A stretch of 22,195 bases of DNA from Chara braunii. Its lineage: Eukaryota; Streptophyta; Charophyceae; Charales; Characeae. The stretch lies in NCBI GenBank assembly GCA_003427395.1, contig BFEA01000251.1, positions 666,281-688,475 of the forward strand, written 5' to 3'. The notes below the pieces were generated by a model that had not been told where the DNA came from, searched no databases, and saw only the letters and a program-made list of their open reading frames with translations. The stretch's first letter is position 1; every line of letters begins with the position of its first letter. Made by a program: the position numbers and the translations under genes. Below are positions 16,851 through 22,195 of the stretch, piece after piece.

Positions 16851-18027
16851 GCTTGAAAAGCGGTCTCACATGTTGCATACCACGTGTAAGATACTTTCTT
16901 GCTTGTTAGTTTGGACAATTGGCGAGCAACAATAAAAAATTGGGGCACAAACTTTTGATAGTATGATGCAATACCAAGGAAAGAACGCAATTCGCGGACA
17001 TTCGCGGGTTGAGGGCACTTGGGTATGACCTCAACCTTCGTTGCCTCAGGCTCAAGGCCTGCAGCGGACAACCGGTGCCCAAGATAGATGACGCTGTCCC
17101 TCCCGAACTCATATTTCTCTAAGTTGAGATGGAGTTGCGTTTTCTTGAGGATGGTGAACATTTTTTCAAGATGCTTCATATGTTCCTCGATTGATTTGCT
17201 GAAAATCAGAATGTCATCGAGATACACAACCACAAACTGACCAATCTGTTTACGGAGGACTTTGTCCAGAAGGCTTTGAAAGGTGGTCGATGCGTTCGTG
17301 ACACCGAAGGACATTACAATGAATTCGTAAAGCCCGTTGTGTGTCTTGAACGCAGTCTTGTGCTGGTCCACAAAATCGACTTTAATCTAGTGGTACCTAG
17401 ACTTGAGATCGATCTTGGAGAAGACCTTGTACCCACCTGCAACATCAAGCAAATCATCCATGCGTGGCAATGGGTATGCATTTTCCTTGTGATGCGGTTT
17501 AGGCCGGGATAGTCAATACACGTACGAAGATTACCTCCTTTCTTCGAGACAAACAAAACAGGTGCACCAAATTCAGATTTGTTGGGCTTAATCCATGCCT
17601 TGTCGATCATCTCATCGACCTGTTTTCGGAGTTCCTCCAACTCGCCGGATCCCATACGTTATACACAACCCTTTGGAGGAAGAACACCTTCGACCAACTC
17701 AATCGTGTGTTTGACCGATCGCATGGGAACTCCACGGGGTTCGATCAGAACTTCCAAAAATTGGTCGAGTAGGCTTCGGATCCTTCTTGAGATCGGCAGG
17801 GGTGGGGGATCATAAAAAGGATCACCTAGATCAGGTCGCAAGTTCTTAATGAAGGCAACTGAATCTGAAGTAGACTCATTTGGAATAGAAGTATGTGTAG
17901 GGATAAAATTAGATTTATCATGCAAAGTACAATTTTTACCGGCCGCAAAAGTAGAAGGTACATGAGTACGACGAACAAAGGCAATGTACATTAGAGAAGA
18001 AAATGCGTAAGAAAAGAAAAGGAACAC
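16850..18027 (-). pseudogene. Element 2 reverse transcriptase, broken
   Basis: Sense order: PPPLPISRRIRSLLDQF, HTIELVEGVLPPKGCV then a stop near 17657, [40 protein letters not shown], a frameshift, [10 protein letters not shown] then a stop near 17390, THNGLYEFIVMSFGVTNAST, and the catalytic FVVVYLDDILIFSKS with YLDD at 17213-17224. The connection QPANVRELRSFLGIASYYQK leads to RNase H. This is an almost full RT domain. Sequence upstream of about 18015 no longer resembles pol, so the element is truncated here. Confidence 0.9.
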
Positions 18028-18043
18028 GGCCTTGAGATATGAT

Positions 18044-18166
18044 CACCCAACTGACTGACCAGCCCCAGGTAATTCAGATATTTGATTCATCTACCTCGAT
18101 GTGGATTCAATCTCAGGTCTGTATTTCAACAGTCCATGGCTGCACCAATTGAGCTAGGCCCACTGG
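18044..18166 (-). repeat. tRNA-derived SINE, copy 1
   Basis: The minus strand begins GGGCCTAGCTCAATTGGTGC, like the 5' end of a tRNA. A box TAGCTCAATTGG at 18145-18156; B-box-like GATTGAATCC at 18103-18112. The tail TGAATTACCTGGGGCTGGTC (about 18060-18079) matches the tail of copy 2 at 18910-19036 with few differences, and the body between B box and tail aligns as well. It cannot be a functional tRNA: the B box is degenerate and no cloverleaf is complete. Confidence 0.7.
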
Positions 18167-18184
18167 TAGGAATTATTTCTCTCT

Positions 18185-18670
18185 TCAATTTTATTTTATT
18201 TTTAACACCAACTTCTTGAGCCAGCTGTCATTGTAGAAATTTATGAGATCGCCCCCCATGAGTGGCCAGAACTTCTACTAGAATTCCTTTGGCAGTCCGT
18301 CAATGCCTGGTGACTTGTTACTGTTCATGCTTTGGACTGCGTTTTGCAACTCCTCTAACATGACAGATTTGTCTAACTCCTCTGCTTGTTCTTGTGAGAT
18401 TGTTCTGTCCAGATATTGCAGCATCCTGGACCGGGCTTCCCTCACGCTTGGCGGGGTAATCAATGGAGTCTTGGTTTGATATTATTCTTCATAGAAATTA
18501 TTTGCTATCTCCAGCATTCCTTCACTGTCTGTTTTAGTTCCCGGAAATATTGTTTTTTTCGTTTTTGCGCAGTGGGCTGCCCAGAACAGGGCTGGGCATG
18601 TATCCGGACACAAGTTGGGTGCCAGGTGCCCGGAAAAGCACCCTAGGTTTGCAGCTAACTGGAGCATTCA
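18185..18670 (-). pseudogene. LINE reverse transcriptase N-terminal fragment
   Basis: Part of a non-LTR retrotransposon ORF2. Sense order: FWAAHCAKTKKTIFPGTKTD, EGMLEIANNFYEE then a stop, LITPPSVREARSRMLQYL, LEELQNAVQSMNSNKSPGID and GLPKEF, two stops, then a short KFWPLMGG piece. SxNKSPGxDGxPxEF is the typical first RT motif of plant LINEs, and the upstream part fits the endonuclease-RT linker. The YADD region does not follow in this orientation, so the copy is cut off next to SINE copy 1. Confidence 0.75.
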
Positions 18671-18734
18671 CAGTCGCATGGCTAGAGACTCTAAGGGTCA
18701 GTTGATGATCTCCCGTTGATTGTTGGGCTCAAGA

Positions 18735-18930
18735 CCACGATAAGAAACAGGTTAAACAAGAAGTCATTTAGAGAACATTTGCCTAGATAGTATATGCAGA
18801 TGACATTCTGAACTGCCTGATACCAGAAGATTTAGGAATTATAGGATGGATTTCAGTATGGTAAGCAGCTCAAAACACACTTGGACTGTTTTATGAGCCT
18901 GGAAATTTTGTATTTGACCAACTGGCCTAG
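18735..18930 (+). pseudogene. Possible LINE RT fragment around YADD, plus strand
   Basis: One plus-strand frame contains IVYADDILNC (at about 18791-18820), then a hydrophobic segment, a stop, and LGLFYEPGNFVF. YADD is the catalytic box of non-LTR RT, and a G-L segment about 30 residues later suits the next motif. Several stops interrupt it. Its orientation is opposite to the neighbouring LINE fragment. The short length makes this tentative. Confidence 0.35.
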
Positions 18931-19036
18931 CTCAGTTCGTACAACCCTTAACTGTCATAATAAAGACCCACGTTCAAGTCCCGATCAATTAGATCACTGA
19001 AATTCTTGAATTACCTGGTACCGGTCAGTCCCACGC
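18912..19036 (+). repeat. tRNA-derived SINE, copy 2
   Basis: Starts TGGCCTAGCTCAGTTCG: A box TAGCTCAGTTCG at 18928-18939. B box CGTTCAAGTCC at 18971-18981 fits the consensus at ten of eleven positions. The tail TGAATTACCTGGTACCGGTC (about 19007-19026) matches copy 1. It ends directly against a run of 27 T. Either that is the SINE's own T tail, as in several plant SINEs, or it is the poly(A) tail of the minus-strand LINE next door. Confidence 0.72.
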
Positions 19037-19063
19037 TTTTTTTTTTTTTTTTTTTTTTTTTTT
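19037..19063 (-). other. Poly(A) tail of the minus-strand LINE (T27 on plus)
   Basis: Twenty-seven uninterrupted T on the plus strand between SINE copy 2 and the LINE 3' region. In LINE orientation it is a terminal poly(A). Confidence 0.6.
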
Positions 19064-19079
19064 GAAGAACCGGTCTTGC

Positions 19080-19545
19080 CACTAGGGGGGGGGATACGAG
19101 CCCCCCCCCCCCCCCAGCGGTCATCCTGGATGCTCCAGTCTATTGGTGGGGAGCCGCACCTGCTGGAAACCGGGTCCAGTGTCCCGTTTTACATCAACCG
19201 TCTGAACCTCCATCGAAACAAACCTTTTGTAAAGTGTCAAACTGCCAGCGGTCAGTCCCATGTTGATTCCTCAAGGCCGAAAAAAAAAAAGAACGTATTG
19301 GAACACTGGACCTGGTTTCCAGCAGGTGGGTGCAGCTCCCCACGAATAGGAGCCATCGAAAATCGCAGACGAAACTGCGGCAGGTGCTCTTTTTTTCTTC
19401 TTCTTTCTTAACGTATAAACATCCGTGGGGAGGTGCCACACGGGGTGTGGTACGAGCATACTCCCGTGGTACTCTCCTGGCAGATGACTCCTGTCTATGG
19501 TGGGGAGCAGCATCTGCTGGAAGCTGGGTCCAGCGGCCCTCAGAG
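19080..19545. repeat. LINE 3' region with a thrice-repeated, partly inverted module
   Basis: A GGTGGGGAGC-GCA-CTGCTGGAA-GGTCCAG module occurs at about 19145-19183 (plus), 19300-19345 (minus) and 19499-19537 (plus). The first two form an inverted repeat with arms of about 45 bases around a loop of roughly 110. The first and third share further upstream similarity (TGCCAC, TACGAGC). A G9 run (19085-19093) and a C15 run (19101-19115) lie next to each other. Open frames across this area have no recognisable motif. Confidence 0.6.
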
Positions 19546-19744
19546 AATACAACTTTCAGAATCATGAGTAGTGTCCCGGGGCCATTACCCGACTTTGGGT
19601 TTATCTGGTTCTGTAAAAGAGTATGATGTCCACTAGTGTCAGGTCCCTTCTGAACTGACGGGCTGGACCTCTGGACCTCTGCAACTGGCTGAGAAGCCAG
19701 TATCTGTCCCCTCACTGATGCTGTAGTCACTGCAAGGACAAACC

Positions 19745-20332
19745 TCTTCAGCCTTAGCCCGCCAGATACGCTTCAGTAACTACTCCATCCCGCTCATCAC
19801 GATATCGAGTCTGAAGGTTCCAGGTTCTACTATATGCGGGAGGCCTCTGGCCCAGTAGCCATGAACATACCTTAGGATTCCTGGGACCATAGGATGTCAT
19901 CAATTTAAAGTTGATGGCCCAGGTTTCGGAGAACCACTTAATTGCTACATTTTGATTGAGGGCTAGCCCTGCTCTCCACCAGTCTGGCCATATCATGGTA
20001 TGCATGTTATCCAGAACCATGTTTTCAATGGCTAAGTCGGAAAAGAAAATCCCTCTGAAGAGGCGGTCATTCCTAAGCTTCCAAAATACCGCAAAGTTAG
20101 CTGTTCTTACTGCCTGTGCTATTTAGCCCCAGCCTATGGTGTAAGGCACCTTGGCCGGTAAAATACCGTCTAAAACAAAATTTTCAGTCCATCTGATGTC
20201 ACCTGACGTAAAGTTCCTCCACCGCCATTCCCACCGATTCCGTAGTCGTTTAGATTCTATACAGTCCCACCACAGATGGCTGCTTGTATCTGGATATTTC
20301 CTGCAACGGCAGCAGACTTCCGGTACTGCCAT
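19745..20332 (-). pseudogene. LINE ORF2 C-terminus with zf-RVT zinc finger
   Basis: The zinc-binding module reads MAVPEVCCRCRKYPDTSSHL then WWDCIESKRLRNRW: C-x2-C-x8-H-x4-C, the zf-RVT pattern at the end of plant LINE ORF2 proteins. After an in-frame TAA (near 20122) the same frame continues with VRTANFAVFWKLRNDRLFRG (the common late-ORF2 motif), IWPDWWRAGLALNQNVAIKW and on to about 19754. Such fingers may help nucleic-acid binding during target-primed reverse transcription. Confidence 0.8.
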
Positions 20333-21650
20333 ATTCCTACTTTGAAGCCATGTTGCCGTGGGTGTTTCCCTGTGAGACAGCGACCATACAGTGCGAGAAT
20401 ATTTGACTTATGGTTGCCGGGGCAGAATGTCCCAAAACTTCCGTATCTCTGTTGCAGTTATATTATAATTCTGATCGCTCCGGAGTGTTTTTTTATTTAT
20501 CCACCTGCTCTTAACCTCAAAGATAGAGCTTTGAGTGGGCGTGCAGTCCCACAGGCTTAGATTGCAGCCTGTGTTTGTACCTTCCCATGCCCATGCAGGG
20601 GGTTTGTAGGAAGTTGAGATAAGTGTCTGCCCGGGTGAAACATAGTGAGCTGCTGTTGCTGTGACCCAGTTTTCAGCTCCCGGACTGCCACCTGAACAGA
20701 ATTCCTGAGGTTGTCAAATTGTCTGGTCTGTCCTGTCAGCTGAAGCTGCACCTGAGTCTCTCTGGGTCGGGCCATGCACTAGACACCCAAGAATCGGCTC
20801 CTCCGCTTGAGCTGTAGACTGCCACCAACTCCCTTCTGCAGAGGCTGCTGTTCACTTGAGAAGCTGGACCCATTTCAAGGACTTGAGACGACATTTCCCA
20901 GTTTTTCCTCCATTCCTCTCAGCGATTTGAGCTTGGCCCAGAGCTCTGCGCTGATCTCCACTGTTCTAGTTCTCTGTTTCACAGGTCTTCCATTGCCGAG
21001 ATGCCACGCTGGATCCACCCCTGGCCGAAGCTGCCTGCCATGGTACTGTCGGCGCCCTTGAGCCATTGGTTCTAAAAAAATGTGACCTTCCAAACTTCAG
21101 TTTCTGTGGTGGGCTGCACAGTGTTGGACGGTAAGAGTGACGCCCATGATTTGAGAAAATCTCTCCACACTGGTGATCTGATCCTCTTCCTTACGAATGG
21201 TTTTGTGAACATGCATACCCACACGTCCTGTTGCCTTGTCAAGTTCCCTCCTTAGCAAGGATGACCTCCACCATCATCATCCGCGGGTGTCCTCTGTGGT
21301 CTGTCAGTGCTTTGACAGGCCATCTGGCTGTTAAAGCTACGAGTTGCTATTGAGGGTCCGGTATCCCAAGACCTCCCTCCCTCTTTGGTACAGTGACATT
21401 GTTCCGTGTTACTTTAGGTAGGGATTTAATGTTTTCTCCCACTGCTCCTTTCCAAACGTACTTAGTTGCTGTAGCTCTTATACTTAGTTGTTGTAGCTCT
21501 TATATTTGTGTGTGTTACTTTAGGTAGGGATTTAATGTTTTCTCCCACCGCTCCTTTCCAAACGTACTTAGGTCCGGTATCCCAAGACCTCCCTCCCTAA
21601 TGGTCCTAGTTGCAGTAGGTGCTCTTATCACCTCCAGATGGTAGGCTGTT
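20333..21650 (-). pseudogene. LINE ORF2 post-RT region, broken
   Basis: Sense order: TKYVWKGAVGENIKSLPKV and TVPKREGGLGIPDP (the conserved block after the RT catalytic core), a poorly conserved stretch, then VWVCMFTKPFVRKRIRSPVW and RDFLKSWASLLPSN, WLKGADSTMAGSFGQGWIQR with GISAMEDL, and further down ATEIRKFWDILPRQP leading to the zinc finger. At least six stops or frameshifts intervene. The EGGLGIPD block appears twice because of a local duplication at 21356-21602. Confidence 0.72.
21356..21602. repeat. Local scrambled duplication in LINE ORF2
   Basis: GTGTTACTTTAGGTAGGG begins a block of about 60 bases at about 21406 and again at 21511 with one difference. GGTCCGGTATCCCAAGACCT occurs at about 21356 and 21571. 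The order of the two parts is exchanged between the copies, and a short CTTAGTTG(C/T)TGTAGCTCTTATA unit repeats between them. This is a compound duplication, not a simple tandem array. Confidence 0.75.
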
Positions 21651-21709
21651 TGCGAGGATATAAAAAGCAAAAAGAAAAAAAATTGGAACCATAGTTCAGA
21701 AAAGATTTA

Positions 21710-21735
21710 GTATATAAAAAAAAAAAAAAACGAAA
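21710..21735. repeat. A-rich run
   Basis: A run of about 15 A near 21717-21731 lies left of the inverted repeat. A T-run lies to its right near 21952-21962, so the block is flanked by A and T runs. Confidence 0.5.
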
Positions 21736-21799
21736 CAGGAGAGGAACATAAAAAGAGGGCTGCACCGGCCACCGGCCGGTTGGACCTGACCCAACCGGG

Positions 21800-21923
21800 C
21801 CGGTTGGAACCCCGGGGCTAGGTCCCACTTACACGAATTAAGCGATATTGACCGTAGCAAAGATCAACGGCCAGAATCTCTTAATCCGTGCAAGTGGGAC
21901 CTTGCCCCCGGTGGTCCAACCGG
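21800..21923. mobile_element. Long inverted repeat / MITE-like hairpin
   Basis: Arms 21800-21842 and 21880-21923 are inverted copies differing at about seven positions (CCGGTTGGA, GGTCCCACTT, CACG, ATTAAG on the left arm). A 37-base centre contains GATCAACGGCCAG, a word resembling motifs I associate with plant inverted-repeat elements. Further GC-rich near-repeats (CCGGTTGG-like) extend outward on both sides. It encodes no protein. No clear target duplication was found. Confidence 0.65.
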
Positions 21924-22118
21924 AAATCCGGTTGGGCCCAAAACCGGGTCAATTTTTTTTTTCCCCTTCTTTTGATGATGGGGTTGGACTGCGTTTGTCG
22001 AGATCTCCCCGAATCCGCAGGGAAAATAGTGATCTGCTAATTTTGTTTTATGGGGGGGGGGTGTTTGGAAATTCACGGGTTGAGGGGGGGCTGCATTTCA
22101 GGGGTGGGGGTTGGTGGG

Positions 22119-22120
<2 letters not shown>
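21924..22120. other. Unassigned right flank with T- and G-runs
   Basis: T-rich at 21952-21962, then G-rich stretches (a run of about nine G near 22052 and several G5-G7 runs after 22080). No gene motif was found. Confidence 0.5.

Positions 22121-22195
<75 letters not shown>
22121..22195. repeat. (TC)n microsatellite, truncated by window end
   Basis: At least 37 uninterrupted TC units reach the last base. The real length is unknown; long CT arrays often end contigs. Confidence 0.97.

Larger units (their letters stand above)
14778..18030 (-). mobile_element. Truncated Ty3/gypsy retrotransposon (element 2)
   Basis: The minus-strand pol order RT, RNase H, integrase, SH3-like tail and chromodomain-like end is present, followed by a polypurine tract. 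Gag and protease are missing: recognisable sequence stops at about 18030, where a SINE begins shortly after. The RT sequence differs clearly from element 1, so this is another family. Every domain carries stops or frameshifts. Confidence 0.88.
19037..21650 (-). mobile_element. 5'-truncated LINE (non-LTR retrotransposon), 3' part
   Basis: Minus-strand order: RT C-terminal motif, ORF2 distal region, zf-RVT zinc finger, C-terminal tail, 3' region and a poly(A) of 27 bases (T run at 19037-19063). No endonuclease or RT catalytic motif is included, as expected for a 5'-truncated copy. Numerous stops and frameshifts show it is old. The 5' edge is scrambled (21356-21602). Confidence 0.78.

Noticed and set aside
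18912-18990. Functional tRNA gene
   Set aside because: A and B boxes are present but no complete acceptor or anticodon stem can be drawn, and the downstream tail is shared with another copy. It is a SINE, not a tRNA.
19194-19730. A 178-codon open frame on the minus strand
   Set aside because: It lies in the LINE 3' region across the repeated module and shows no family motif. A frame of this length is not surprising by chance in 22 kb searched on six frames.

Overview
This window is repeat-dominated nuclear DNA of a eukaryote, most likely of the green-plant lineage. The Ty3/gypsy elements end in chromodomain-like segments, one primer-binding site resembles the initiator-Met type common in plants, and LINE and tRNA-derived SINE debris is dense. 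A large repeat-rich streptophyte genome, possibly a charophyte alga, would fit, but that is inference. I see no bacterial gene, rRNA, CRISPR array or intact host gene.

Layout. 1-2215: unassigned sequence with a strongly purine-rich tract and several short plus-strand open stretches rich in E, K and D. Some follow splice-acceptor-like sites and could be exons of an unrecognised host gene. 2216-3213: LTR-like, CT-rich sequence ending in a degenerate 93-bp tandem repeat. 3214-13158: one complete but dead Ty3/gypsy retrotransposon on the minus strand. It has two ~1.37-kb LTRs, a perfect 5-bp target duplication (GCATC), a primer-binding site, a polypurine tract, and gag, protease, RT, RNase H, integrase and chromodomain-like segments broken by stops and frameshifts. 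It carries a 68-bp near-perfect AT palindrome at 7159-7226 and a foreign block of about 1.07 kb at about 5191-6255. 13159-14777: LTR-like sequence ending next to the polypurine tract of a second element. 14778-18030: a second minus-strand Ty3/gypsy pol (RT to chromodomain-like region), truncated before gag and protease.

18044-19036 holds two copies of one tRNA-derived SINE family in opposite orientation, with LINE RT debris between them. 19037-21650 is the 3' part of a LINE on the minus strand: RT C-terminal region, zf-RVT zinc finger, a downstream region with a thrice-repeated module, and a 27-nt poly(A) tail that reads as T on the plus strand. 21800-21923 is a strong inverted repeat of unknown family. 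The window ends in a (TC)n microsatellite that runs off the edge.

No gene here appears to be working now. The best leads are small non-coding structures: the palindromic insertion inside pol, the SINE family, clustered U1-type donor words on the antisense strand of LTR-like DNA, and the possible host exons at the left. Three single Ns sit between exact 90-94-bp direct repeats and look like unmerged contig overlaps, so nearby reading frames should not be trusted.
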